64,000 nt of DNA from Diphasiastrum complanatum (GCA_029204225.1 CM055104.1:45515835-45579834); one strand, 5' to 3'. Positions 20,766 to 31,999 are shown, counted from the first letter of the stretch. Notes: generated by a model from the sequence alone, not told the origin. Translations and numbers: made by a program.

Positions 20766-22100
20766 CAGGCCGACCAACCACCCATAGAGGGAGGGAGGTC
20801 TCTCCATGCCCCTAAAAAAAAAAAGGGCTAAAATGTGTGTGTGTGTGTGTGTAGATATATAAACAAGGGGGTGCCTCCATTCCATTAAAAGTAAATATAT
20901 TAATATTTACTCCCCCCCCAACGCACACACACACACACGCACACATACACTTTTTTTTAAATGTAAACCTCTCATAAAAAAATATGAATGTAAATCCACT
21001 TAAAAATGTGAACCCCCACTCTCCATAAAACAAAAAAAGTGAAGGGGCTTTTTGGCTCCCCATAAATTAAGTTTTTTTTTTTTAAAGGAGCCAAAAAAAA
21101 GTCCCCATCAAGAAAGAAATTCTCCTCCTCCCCAAAAAAAAAACTAAGGCTTTTAAGGGTAGGAGCATATCTTTTTTTAACACTCCCTTGCCCTTTTTTG
21201 TTACATGGCAAAACCCACCCACCCATCTCCCCCGAGCACTTAAACCATCGGCCTCTTGCCCAACTTGCTTTTAACCATTAGGGAGCACACCCGCACTCCG
21301 CCCACCCCATATGTTCTCCCCTTCTCCTGTCAATCCATCTAAAAAAACATCATCGATGAGCAGAACTGCACTAAGATTTATTATATGGCTTTCGTATTTA
21401 TTTTGAATTACCAAAATTTTACCCATAGATCATAAGCAGAAAGTTCTCCGTCTAGCATCCATGCTCTATTGAAGAACTTATTTGCTAATCCCATCTTTGC
21501 AACGACTGTGGGAAATAGCAAAAGTTGAATATCTAAAACTAGACATTTTTTAATTTATTCAAATTGAAATGGAAATTTGACACGAAGTTTTCCTTTGTTC
21601 TTACCTCTAGGGTTCTTCCTTTTTCTTTCTTCCCAACTGTGTTGTTTTTTATTCTCTTGATGTACAAGTTTGCTTGATCAATATGTCCCATCCTTTCCTC
21701 TTGCTCCTATAGTACCTTGCCAGGAATGGATGTGACAATCTACCTCTAAAATCCTAACACATGCGATCTTTTGGTTTTGATCCAACCCTGTTTCTCATTT
21801 GAAAGACAAGTTTTTTGTTTTTGGTAACCTTGGTCAAACTATTACATCACCTCAAGTATTGTCATCTTTGAGAGCTATAAAATACATTCATATGATGAAA
21901 GGTCAAATGAATGATGTTCATTTTTCAATTGCACACTATTTTAGGGCTCACCAAGAATTGGGCATCTTGAATCATTGAGATTAGTATCTCCGAGAGACTT
22001 CAATCCTTTTTTTCATCACTGGTATCTAACTTTATCCATACTTGCAACAACCTGCTTGGTGTGCTAATAAAGTCGATCGTTTACTTTTTGGCATTTTCAA
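20763..22100. other. Homopolymer-rich gene-free DNA
   Basis: 20800-21240 is unusually rich in A, T and C homopolymer tracts (for example 11 As at about 20814 and 8 Cs near 20912) mixed with (GT)n/(CA)n. 21300-22100 is ordinary AT-rich sequence. No protein similarity was seen. The part nearest 22.1 kb may be the interior of the Helitron-like element ending at 22569. Confidence 0.45.
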
Positions 22101-22295
22101 GAATTGGTCTAGTATTGCAATGGGCTCCGTCATGCATGTCGTCTGTTCCATCGAGTGCTGCACGTCGAGACGAGCCCGCATCAACAAATCGGGCTCCAAG
22201 CAGTTCAGTATACACAAAGAAATGCACATGCACACTCATACACACATGCACACACCATCGGTCACATAAATCACACATGCATACAAACACGCACA

Positions 22296-22299
<4 letters not shown>

Positions 22300-22334
<35 letters not shown>
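22300..22334. repeat. (CA)n microsatellite
   Basis: CA dinucleotide run inside a wider CA/CATACA-rich tract (22220-22430). Confidence 0.9.
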
Positions 22335-22431
22335 ATTGACCACATAAATCACACACCCCATCAAGCACAAATCATACACACAAATCCACATACACAGATA
22401 ACACATGCACTCACGTACATACACACACATA

Positions 22432-22537
22432 CATCGGCCACCCGTCAATGACCATCAGCGACCATCGGCCACCCATCAACGACCATTGGCCACCCGTCAA
22501 CGACCATCGGCCACCCGTCAATGACCATCGGCCGTCC
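22432..22537. repeat. 21-bp minisatellite next to the Helitron-like terminus
   Basis: Units CATCGGCCACCCGTCAATGAC at 22432-22452, 22463-22483, 22484-22504 and 22505-22525, with a partial CATCAGCGAC inserted at 22453-22462 and a partial last unit. Each unit contains CCCGTCAACGAC or a variant, close to the left half of the hairpin that follows. Confidence 0.85.
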
Positions 22538-22540
22538 ATT

Positions 22541-22569
22541 GCCCGTTAACGACGGGCTTTCTTTACTAG
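22541..22569 (+). mobile_element. Helitron-like 3' terminus
   Basis: A GC-rich hairpin GCCCGT-TAACG-ACGGGC (22541-22557) is followed after 8 bases by CTAG (22566-22569) and then T. This is the layout of plant Helitron 3' ends (hairpin, 8-12 nt, CTRR, insertion before T). A 5' TC terminus could not be identified with confidence (an ATCTAAAAC near 21529 is one candidate), and no Rep/helicase coding is present, so the element would be non-autonomous. Confidence 0.55.
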
Positions 22570-22618
22570 TATGTGTGTGTGTGTGTACATATATATATTT
22601 ACATGTTATCATCTATTG

Positions 22619-23067
22619 AAGGGATTTCAAACGAGATATTGTCAAAATAGAACGGGATATCATTTTGCTAATTAGTCACGAGATACTGAAAAGAACAGGC
22701 TACACAGAGGCTAGTCATCTAGCCACAGAAGCTACTATATCCAAAGTTTGGCAATAAGTTCCTCTCACCAATGAGTTGAAGAGGCATTACGACACGATTC
22801 TTGATTTCTGAATGAGCTGTGGAGAAAGAGTTGTCAAGCGGAACCAGCAGGAATTCTGAGAGCTCCTGTCAGCAGACCTATGAAACTGTACCTACAAGTC
22901 ACCCATATCAGAATTATAGATGTGACCTCTACCTTCTCAAGAACGGTTCTACAAAAACGGATTCGAAAGCTACATTTCTCGTGACTAAGATTTCTCCAGT
23001 TAAGCATTTGGTGATTCAACATTCTGATGGTACATATTTCGCTCCTGTGCTTTCCAAAATTATGTAA
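22619..23067 (+). pseudogene. Unidentified possible gene fragment
   Basis: Two adjacent stretches look protein-like but lie in different frames: 22619-22755 (ISHEILKRTGYTEASHLATE) and 22819-23067 (82 codons, including YRCDLYLLKNGST and VKHLVIQHSDGTYFAPVL, ending in a stop). The codon texture is better than that of neighbouring DNA, but I recognise neither part. It could be the 3' end of a degraded host gene or a captured fragment near the Helitron. No splice sites joining the two were convincing. Confidence 0.25.
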
Positions 23068-23070
23068 ATG

Positions 23071-24534
23071 AAATCTGATTGTCAATGTGTATAGTGGCTT
23101 TAGCTTTCTTGTTACGACTACTCATGGTGCATCTATGATTATTTGTGGATTCTAGAAAAGACTCTTGGTTAATTATCATTTCTATATTTATTAACATGAG
23201 TCGAGTGGCCTAAAATTAGAGAGAAAAAAATAAAAAAAATAAAAGAGAGAGAAAAGAAAAAATGTGTTAGCTATACAAATTTTCAGTTTCAAGTTAATCT
23301 AGAGAAAAATCGAACTCAATCATGAGCATTACAATGTATATTTTGATAGGTATTGTTGTTGTACAAATGATAATTATTGAAGGTTATGTTTAGAGCTTTG
23401 TCGTTGTAAATATGATTTCATTAACGCTTAAGCCAACTCTCTTGGAATATAGAGAGAAGGTCATCTAAACGACTATACAAGATGGAAAATTCTCTATAGC
23501 CTAGAATTAACCCCATATATTTTTCACATAGGGGACTTGATGATACTTGTTGGAATATACACGTAACATCTTGTCCTTTTTGTTGTTTTGAGTTTTTCTT
23601 ATTCAATCACACCCTTGTTGGAAAAGACGAGAGTGAATTGATTGATCTCATCCTATATATAGACTCTCAATTACTTCTAGACGTTTCACAAAGTGTAATT
23701 ATGCGAAATGATCAGGTTCAATATCTCAAAACCTTTTGACTGCATGTTCGTTGACAATCGTTCTCCTATTCTGATGAAACAAATTCTAAAGGGTAAAAAT
23801 TTGCTGAAAATGGAAAAACATTTTACTCATCACCAAGCGTGCCATAACATCTTTTGAGTAAATGACGTTTGATGAACATAAAATGTAGTAAAGGGAAGAA
23901 ATAGATATCATAGCACAAACCAAAGCAAAAATATTTTGTGTGATGAACGGGACCCTTACTCAGAGAGGGAGATTGTCTATGAGATGTTTAGACCAAATTT
24001 ACCACTTGGTTGAAGTATTCCCTATGCACAATCACTATACTTGAGTATTACAATACTTATTGGGCGGAAAATTGCTTACATTCAACGAATTGTGTCAATC
24101 CTTGGTGCGGAACGTCTAGGGGAGATCCTTAGATCTCGTGAACCGTTTATTTTACCTATCCTCGACTACAAACGAACAAGAGATGTAACCATTTTAGTAC
24201 TCTTCTGAATCATTACATGTCATGTCCAGAGGTTCAGTCGGTACTTGGGTCCAAGGATGTTTTATATTCTACCAACCTCATACAATGACGGGAAGTCATT
24301 CTCTCACTCTACCACATTAAGAAGAACTTTGAGGACTCAATAGTCGATCTCCTTGCAATCATACTTCTGAGAGCCTAGAAAACTCTCATTGATTGGGGAG
24401 TACGGGGTGATTAAGATGAACCCCAGGGTTGGAAGTGATAATAGACCCTAGTCACTCGCGTAAGTTAAGTGTGGGCCCTTTTTCTCGCTGGGGCTTTCTA
24501 GCATGACCAATCCCATGTCGGAAAAATCCCTAAC
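23071..24534. other. Gene-free region, probable Ty3 LTR on its right side
   Basis: Holds a TATATATAG box near 23652 and ends in CCCTAACA at 24534, followed by a primer-binding-like TTGGTGAACCTGACGTGAA. This is compatible with the right end of a plus-strand Ty3 5' LTR. The LTR's left edge could not be determined (TGTTGGAATATAC near 23549 is one possibility) because no second LTR copy is visible. Confidence 0.4.
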
Positions 24535-25575
24535 ATTGGTGAACCTGACGTGAAACTTTGTTGGATGCAATCTTTTGATCTGAAGTCAAGATAAGTATGT
24601 CTTTATTACCTGAACTTGACTACCCATACTTCAACTGTAGTCGACTATGTGACTATTTATAGTGTGCGAAATGCTCATTATCCATGAGGTTCCAATATTG
24701 TATGGCTTGAATATAACCCTTCATGATAAATGATCATCGAACTTTTCCAGAGCCCCCAACATAGGTCCTCCATTGTGACGACGAGTTGAGAAGGTGACAC
24801 TCTTACCAAAATATTTCCTCAGAAGTAGAACTTCGATTACTACCAGAAGCATATCTAAGAAGTTGCCTTGATCCCAAAAGAGTACTAGCAGTAAAAGCCC
24901 ATCAGAAATTAAAACACTGCCTAGTCCAAAGGAATCATTTGAGTATTGTGAGATCACTCCAGAAAAAGATATATTTCAGATACCTGATATCGTTATCATT
25001 GTCGAGAATTCACAACTGAAAGCTATGGCTGCTCGAATTACTGAACCTATAGTAATCCCTACCGAAGTTGAGAAGCACAACCCTTGAGTTTCATGGAGCC
25101 CCTTACGAGAATGTTGAAGATCACATCAATGAATTTTGGACCGCTTGTCTGATCAACCGCATAACAAATCCACAACATATTATGATGTACTTTACCATTA
25201 CCTTGGCTAAAAATGCAAGGAAATGGTACTATAGTCTACTTGGAGAATCCATCGAAGATATAGAAACCTTTCATAGATTATTCTTGACTGAGTTTGCCCC
25301 ACATAGAACTACTGATGGTTTGTTGTTCACTTTGGCATCCCTTCAACAAGGAGAGGGAGAGGGAGTTAGACAATATTTGAGAAGAGGCAAGTAGGAGCTA
25401 TTGTAGCACTATCGCCACAATTACTACTGACTTTATCCAAAGGAATGGAGCCTTGATTGCTCAAGGCAAGAGACAAGGTGAGCTCTATAAACTTCATGGA
25501 TTTGTTGGTTATAACCATGGTAGTTTGAAGGCAAAGAAGCAAGTTGGTGAGCTTTGTTCAATGTCAAAGTAACAA
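24535..25575 (+). pseudogene. Ty3/gypsy gag remnant with upstream PBS-like site
   Basis: After the putative PBS (24535-24553) an unconserved leader leads to a gag domain at about 25020-25390: LEFHGAPYENVEDHINEF, AKNARKWYYSLL, FHRLFLTEFAPHR and SLQQGEGEGVRQYLRR match the retrotransposon gag pattern (G-x-x-Y/P-x-x-x-x-I-x-x-F, A-x-x-WY-x-x-L, F-x-x-x-F). Stops follow at 25393. No protease or pol of the same element follows; the next recognisable sequence is copia integrase. Confidence 0.7.
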
Positions 25576-26390
25576 ATGTCGTCTTATTCTAGATCTAGCT
25601 CAAGATCTAAGATGCCTTTTCATTTAGTACATTTGGATGTACATTGTACTAGTTCTTTGAGTAATGGAGGAGCAAAGATCTTTGTGACTTGCATTGATGA
25701 CTTTAGTAGATATTGTTGGACTTATCTTCTAAAGAGTGAGGATTTCATATTTCATGTCTTTCTAAAGTTCAAGAATGTTGTGAAGAGTCAATTCAACATG
25801 AAGATCAAGTGCTTAAAGTTGGAAAATGAAGACCTATCAACAAAGTTCAAAAAGGACTGTGTGGCACATGTGGGACCGAGGGAGCTTTCAAACTCAAAGG
25901 TTCTACATAGTGTGGAAGAGAGGAAGATCAATCTTTTTGAAAGAGCTAAATCCATGAGGTGAATGCAAATCTTTCTAAGTCATTTTGGGGTGAAGCTTTG
26001 CTAACTTTGTTTGCAATAGGTACTCAAATGAAGACTTGGATGGTAAGAGTTCATTTGAGGTTATTTTGGTAAGAAGCCAAGGATGGAGCATTTGAAGATC
26101 TTTTGTAGTACTTGCCATGTCAAGTCACCTTTGGATTATTGAAGGGAATATTTGTTGGCTATAGTGAAGTAAGAAAATCTTATAGGGTTTACATTCCTAA
26201 GTCAAAAAATCTCACATTTCTAAGGAGGTTGTCTTTGAAGATGAGAATGTGGATAAGCTTGATGTTGTTGTTGTTGATCAATCTAACATTTTTGGTAATG
26301 ATGAAGATGGTTCTTTGGTGGTGATGTTGGAGATGTCTCTCCAAGTCAAGTTCTAAGAATATCCTCAATGCAAAGGCAAAATCCATCTAG
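25576..26390 (+). pseudogene. Copia integrase remnant
   Basis: Open from 25576 to about 25960 with FHLVHLDVHC and KIFVTCIDDFSRYCWTYLL (first Asp of the integrase core) and MKIKCLKLENED at the place of the second Asp motif (SDNG is degraded to ENED, so it is catalytically dead). Later, in other frames, KPRMEHLKIFCSTC and GIFVGYSEVRKSYRVY give the C-terminal part. Stops and frameshifts abound. Confidence 0.8.
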
Positions 26391-26399
26391 GCTTACATA

Positions 26400-27640
26400 T
26401 GCTGAGAAGAGTAAGCAAGTTGAAGGTACAAACTTTGCTTTACTCACATGTTTTGGTTCATCTTCTTGTGTAGATGATGCTATGAAAGTGGATGGTATTC
26501 TCATGGATTGAAAGAAAGTAATGGATCTGGAAAAGAATTTTTTTCTCAATGACTTTGGTGGTCAAGTTGAAGATCAAGAGGTTGATCTCAAAGGTCTTCA
26601 ACAACACAAAAGAAAAAAATTTGGAGCCAGTCAAGAGCATCAAAGAAAAGTTAAGTGGAAAAGATACTTTGGATCTATTTTTGCAGGTTATTGAAGACTC
26701 AAGTAAGGTCAAAGGATCAACAAGGAAATGTTGTTCAAGTCTACTTTACTTGTTCTATCTCATGTTTGAGCAATTTCATGTGAATGTGTGCAGATTGTTG
26801 AGATATGGTGAAACTAGTTACTTTGTTTTGCATCATTTTGATGTTGGATTTATACTAACATTTTTGGATGGTTTTGTTGATGGAAATGAAGCTAAAGGAG
26901 GCTCATTATATCACCCATTCATGTTCAAGTCATCAAGTATTGATGATACCTTGACCTCCAACGGAGACAGAGAAGTCATCTTGGGAGACAATAGCAAGCA
27001 CCATGTCATGGGGACAAGAACTCTACGTATGAAGCCCACATCTGGCTATAAAGACTTAGAGGGAGTCCTGCATGTTCCCACACTTAAAAGTGATCTGTTG
27101 TCAGTAGCAAAGATCACTTATATGGGGCTAAGTGTTACTCTCAATAGTAATGAATGTCACATAAAGGACTGTGATACCAACCGGATCCTAGTGACAACTG
27201 AAAGAAAATGCAACTTGTATTGAACAAGTGTCCAAAATCCTACTGATCAAGTTCTTGTTACTTCAGATGAAGAAAACAAGAATGAACTATGGCACAAGAG
27301 GAAGTGCCATTGCAGCATCAGCACACTCTACATAATGTCAAGAAGCAAAATGGCAGAAGGCATGGATGTGACTGACAGAAACATCAGTCTATGTGAATCA
27401 TGTTTGAAGGGCAAGCAGCACCGTGAACCATTCAAATTCGAAGGAGTACGGGCGAATGAGGTTCTTGGGCTGATACATAGCGATCTGTGTGGGCCCATGA
27501 AGGTTCCATCTATATTTGGATCGCAATACTTCACTACATTTATTAATGATTACACACACATGACTTTTGTCTACTTCTTGAAGAAAAAGTCTGATGTGTT
27601 TACAGTTTTTAAACAATTCAAAAGTTTAGCTGAAACACAA
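26400..27640 (+). pseudogene. Copia gag-side region, protease and integrase start
   Basis: 26400-26840 matches, in inverted orientation, 28740-29180 and is the region downstream of the PBS in that element family. From about 26900 an open frame gives the post-protease segment (VILGDNSKHHVMGTRT, LEGVLHVPTLKSDLLSVAKI). After a stop near 27223 come GAG-pre-integrase remains (ELWHKR, LCESCLKGKQHREPF) and the integrase start (LGLIHSDLCGPMKV, FTTFINDYTHMTFVYFLKKK). The fragment ends at 27638-27647 in a 10-bp CAAACCAACA shared with the adjoining LTR, so the junction looks like microhomology-mediated recombination. Confidence 0.8.
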
Positions 27641-28229
27641 ACCAACAATCCTGCCAATGTAGAAAAAACGGCATCTACATACAAAATGAGATGCAAACTC
27701 TAAGAGATACTGATCAAACATGAACCAAAACATAAAATATGTTTGTTTTCCATACGATTATAGTACTCGACTGTATTTCACACGTGTGGAACAGAAAATA
27801 GCAAAATATGAGCATTCTACACATAAGATTGCAAGATAACACCAAGATAGTGCACCAATGAGTAGTAGAACCCAAAGAGAACCATGTATAATGATGAAAT
27901 GAGAGAGAGAGAGAAGAGAGAATATGTGTCTCTCCGTGAGTTACATCCTTTTATAGAGTTTTCAAACCCTATTTGGCCACTTGGCTTTCCCTCCAAAACG
28001 TAAACGCTACTATTTTTGGGTCTAGATTCAATGTACCCAAAGTTCAAATTTGAATCTCTCTCAAACTCGACTACCAACTTTCCCACACTTTCAAAAAGTG
28101 TTTGTTGAATGTATTTTAAACTAATATAACTTCAAAAAGTTTATCTCTAAGTCTAAAATGAGTTTTGGCCTCTTATTGACAATTTACCAAAATGTGACTA
28201 AACTAGACTAAACTAGTTGAAATCTCTCA
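27638..28229 (-). repeat. 3' LTR of the compact copia element
   Basis: Nearly collinear with 29431-29977, keeping a segment of roughly 30-45 bp near 27845 that is missing in the other copy. On the minus strand it begins TGAGAGATTTCAACTAG at 28229. Its distal end is cut at the junction with copia integrase. Confidence 0.85.
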
Positions 28230-29366
28230 CACTCCCTCTTCAACTAGTTTTGGCATAGTTTTGACAACAGAACTTTGATCCAACTTTAGAATGATCTCCG
28301 TCCCAAGTATAGATCTCCTTTCTAAGGTTCTAAAGTATCTTTCATAATTGATATAGAGAATAGTGTCCAAAATGGATGCTTCACTATTTCTTACATCAAT
28401 TTTACACATCAAGATATAACTAGAACATGAAGAACCAAATAGAATGTGAATGAAATGATTCCTCCATGTTTCAAACTTTGAACTCTCTAGAAAATTACAG
28501 CGACCCAATAAATGTGAGTGATGACCATTTGCTTGCTTGTCTCCTCAAACTTTGTCCTTTCTTGATATGTCTCCAGCATAAAACTCCATGAATGAGCCTC
28601 CATCTCCATCTTGCCACAAGAAACCATCAAACCTTGGAAATCCATGAGTAGGTGAGTACATAAATGATGCAAATCCAGCACCACATGACTCCATAAACCA
28701 AGTAGGTTGCACTAGTCCATCTTCAAGATCTACTTGACAAAAGAAAATGACCATGAATTCACCAAAAATTGACAATCTCCAAACATTGGCACCAAGTAGC
28801 TCAAACATGAGATAGAAAAAGTAAAGTAAACTTGAACAATACTTCCTTGCTGCTCCTTTGACCTTACTTGAGTCTTTAATAAGCTGCAAAAATAGATCCA
28901 TAACATCTTTGCCAAATGACCCTGCTTTGATGCTCTTGACTCGCTCCAAATTGCCAACTTCTCTTTTGTCTAGTTGAAGCGCTTTGAGATCAACCTCTTG
29001 ATCTTCCTCTTAACCATCAAAGTCATTGAGCAAACTTTGTTTTCCAAATCCATTACTTTCTTTTTAGTATTAAAACCATGAGAACCAATATCCACTTGCA
29101 TAGCATCATCTACACAAGAAAATTCTCCAAAACATGTGAGTGAAGCAAAGTGAGTCGCTTCCACTTGCTTACCTTTCTCTTGATCATCAAAGATATGAAT
29201 ATCTTCAGACCTAAACCTCTGGAAATACTCCCTCTCAAACATATGATCTAATGCTCATTTTTTAGTAGAGATCAATCTAGCATGCTCTAGCATTAGTAAC
29301 TCCTCCAAATCCTTGCTAAAGATGGCTGATCCTTTCATAACCTGAAACACAGTAGCTCTAATACCA

Positions 29367-29977
29367 TGTGAAGGATTTTAGATCATTCAAGATCCAATCC
29401 ATGTCCCTGATCTTTGGTTACAAGAAGGAGCAAACCAACAATCCTGCCAATGTAGAAAAAACAGCATCTACATACAAAATGAGATGCAAACTCTAAGAGA
29501 TACTGATCAAACATGAACCAAAACATAAAATATGTTTGTTGTCCATACAATTACAGTACCTTACTATCTTTCACATGTGTGGAATTGAAAATAGCAAAAT
29601 ATGAGCATTCTACACATAAGATTGCAAGATAACACCAAGAGAACCATGTATAATGATGAAATGAGAGAGAGAAGTGTCTCTCCATGAGTTACATCCTTTT
29701 ATAGAGTTTCCAAACCCTATTTGGCCACTTGGCTTTCCCTCCAAAATGTAAACCCTACTATTTTTGGGTCTAGATTCAATGTACCCAAAGTTCAAATTTG
29801 AATCTCTCTCAAACTCGACTACCAACTTTCCCACACTTTCAAAAAGTGTTTATTGAATGTATTTTAAACTAATATAACTTTAAAAAGTTTATCTCTAAGT
29901 GTAAAATGAGTTTTGGCCTCTAATTGACAATTTACCAAAATGTGACTAAACTAGACTGAACTAGTTGAAATCTCTCA
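29367..29977 (-). repeat. 5' LTR of the compact copia element
   Basis: 611 bp with TG...CA ends on the minus strand. A TATAAAAGG-type box on the minus strand near 29696-29704 fits the promoter position. The PBS follows directly at 29366. Confidence 0.85.
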
Positions 29978-30481
29978 TATTGTCTGAGGGATCATCACCT
30001 AACTTGTTTGGATTTTCAGATTCGGACTTTTCTGGAGATCAAGTGGATAGGAAATTCATAAGTGAACATTGTATTTTCATAGGTGATGGAGTTATATCAT
30101 TGATGTCAAAAAAACAAGCCACTATCTCATTGTCATCTAGTGAGGTCGAGTATAAAGCACTTACTCATTGCACAAAAGATGATCAAGGATCTTCACTTGC
30201 TGGATTTTTTAGAGAGCCCAATCATCTTTTGTGACAACCTATCAGCCCAAAAGCTGGCAAGCAATCCTATCTTTCATGTTAGGGGCAAGCATATTGAGGT
30301 GGCATATCACTTTGTGAGGGAGCAAGTCATGGCAAAGGAGGTGGAGCTTCAACATGTTTCTTCAAGGGAATGTGTAGCTGATACTTTTACCAAAGAATTG
30401 GTAAAAGACTTGTTTATGAAGTATAGGACTTCAATTGGAGTATTCTCAAAGTCTATGCTAAAACTAGTTGAAGAGGGAGTG
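29978..30481 (+). pseudogene. Copia RNase H and polypurine tract, plus strand
   Basis: In two overlapping frames: LFGFSDSDFSGDQVDRK, ISLMSKKQATISLSSSEVEYKA (RNase H core), then IFCDNLSAQKLASNPIFHVR, GKHIEVAYHFVREQVM and CVADTFTKELVKDLFMKYR, the standard copia C-terminus. One frameshift lies near 30190. The stop is immediately followed by the PPT and an LTR start. This is the 3' end of a relative of the compact element, oriented opposite to it and abutting its 5' LTR. Confidence 0.85.
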
Positions 30482-31030
30482 TGAGAGATTTCAACTAGTT
30501 TAGTCAAATTTGGTCATATTTGTTTTTATGGAAATTGAGGCCAATTTTCATATTATACTTAGAGATTGTCATTCAAAGTTATTTTAGTTCAAATGTTTTT
30601 GAATTACCACTTCTAGAAAGTGAGGGAAATAGTAGGAGGTCGAGTTTGATAGATTCAAATTTGAATGTTGGAGACATTGAACTAGTCCACATTATTGGTA
30701 GGGTTTTCGATATGGAGGAAAACCAAGATCATTAATGAGACATGGATCTACTATATATAGCTATACACACGTGGGAAGATAATGATTCTCTCTCTCTCAT
30801 CTCATTTCATGCTTATACATGAGTTCATGTATCCATTGGTGCACTATATTGGTGATATCTTGCAATCTTGTGCGTAGAATGCTCATATTATGTTATATTC
30901 GGAGCCACACATGTGAAATACAGTAGCTTACTATTTTTGTAAGGACAACAACTTTATTTCATCTTATGTTTGATGTTTGATCAAGTTATTATTGAGTTTG
31001 TATCTCTTTCATTAAGTAGATGCTGATTTT
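30482..31030 (+). repeat. 3' LTR of the plus-strand copia element
   Basis: Starts TGAGAGATTTCAACTAG right after AAGAGGGAGTG. It is the same LTR family as 27638-28229 and 29367-29977 but more diverged. It has CTATATATAG near 30750 as TATA box. Its right end is approximate, near the GATGCTGATTTTTCTATGATG block. Confidence 0.75.
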
Positions 31031-31239
31031 TCTATGATGCAAATGTGTAGATTGTGTTGACTTTCATACTAAAAATCAAGAAGAACCAATATGGCCTACT
31101 TACTACTGGTTTCGCTCCTTGAAGTAGAGGAATGGTATGAATCACTACATCCAGTGATATGCCTTTCAACTTAGCGTAATTCCATGCTAGACATTCATGG
31201 TACTTTTCAACATCTTCTCCTACAAGCACTATGCGACTA

Positions 31240-31983
31240 TTAGGTGCGGAGATTAGAGCGTCACAATCGACTCATACTGTCAGTTATACAAGACAATTTA
31301 ATCTACAAATAAGTTTATCTACTGGCAAGAAAGAATTTGAATACGAATAAAATGATTTTTCAATCGCAATATACACAACCTAGATTACTAGAACATTGAT
31401 GATTCAATCGCGAATAGATATATTTTGAATGCAGTCAGAGTCGCGTTCTTTCTAAAACAATACTTTGTAATAATAGAGAGAAAGAACAAAACAATTGTGC
31501 TCTGAATGTTCGATCTCTTATTTTTTTGTCCAACCGAACAACTTATAAGTTATTGGATATATACACATGGCTAACTAGTTAAAAGAATGTTTAATCTGTA
31601 CTTTACAATTAGGGTTAAGACACTACATGCTGTTGGCAGTTGCCTTTGGACAGTATCTGATTCAGTTCAAGATTCTATCCGGGCGTGATTCAATGTACGA
31701 TAGTCAAATTGTGAGCGATTGTTCGAGGATGGCCGAATAATCGAATCTGGTCAGATGGTCCAAGATGGTCGAACTATCGAGGATGGGCGAACAATCAAAG
31801 ATGGTCAAATAATCAAGGATGACCAAATAGTCGAAAGTGTTCAAACAATTGTTTTGTATTTCTGTAGACTGTCAAAAAATAAGTGTATTTCTGTAGAGTA
31901 TGCAATTGTACAAGTATTTACAACAACTAGTGAATGGATCTAGACTAGTAGAGAGATAGGGATGGAGAGGATAGAAATCCACC
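31240..31983 (-). repeat. 3' LTR of another minus-strand copia element
   Basis: On the minus strand, RNase H remains (32220-32030) lead into a G-rich polypurine tract (12 Cs on the plus strand, about 31981-31992) and then a TGGATTTC LTR start. The LTR contains an 18-bp tandem array at 31724-31849, in the U3 position, and a TATAAG near 31552. The left end is not fixed; a (T)GTCAGTTATACAAG near 31278 is a possible edge. Confidence 0.55.
31724..31849 (-). repeat. Seven 18-bp tandem repeats in LTR U3
   Basis: Units start at 31724, 31742, 31760, 31778, 31796, 31814 and 31832, with consensus like CRAGGATGGTCGAAYAAT. In one plus-strand frame they read as a repeated hexapeptide (DGRTIE-like), which is a by-product of the 18-bp period. 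The array sits between the LTR start (31983) and the TATA-like box on the minus strand. Confidence 0.85.
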
Positions 31984-31999
31984 CCCCCCCCCCTTAATC

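Larger units (their letters stand above)
27638..29977 (-). mobile_element. Compact non-autonomous copia derivative with two LTRs
   Basis: Minus-strand element: 5' LTR 29977-29367 (TGAGAG...CACA), PBS TGGTATTAGAGC at 29366-29355 (complementary to the initiator Met tRNA 3' end apart from one base), internal region of only about 1.1 kb, polypurine tract (GAAGAGGGAGTG) at 28241-28230, and 3' LTR 28229-27638. The 3' LTR lacks its outer 60 bases or so. The internal part has no protease, integrase or RT; it carries a short frame right after the PBS (MKGSAIFSKDLEELLMLEH) and a longer decayed frame (HMFEREYFQRF, MTLMVKRKIKRLISK) shared with 26.4-26.8 kb. It resembles a LARD/TRIM-type deletion derivative that needs proteins from its full-length relatives. 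Confidence 0.8.

Noticed and set aside
20050-20781. 243-codon minus-strand open frame
   Set aside because: Its sequence is translated (CT)n and (GT)n microsatellites plus LTR; there is no real protein composition.
22432-22537. CRISPR-like direct repeats
   Set aside because: Units are directly adjacent without unique spacers, and the DNA is plant nuclear.
31719-31943. Protein with repeated DGRTIE-like hexapeptide
   Set aside because: The hexapeptide merely reflects an 18-bp repeat in an LTR; there is no other coding evidence and the LTR is on the other strand.
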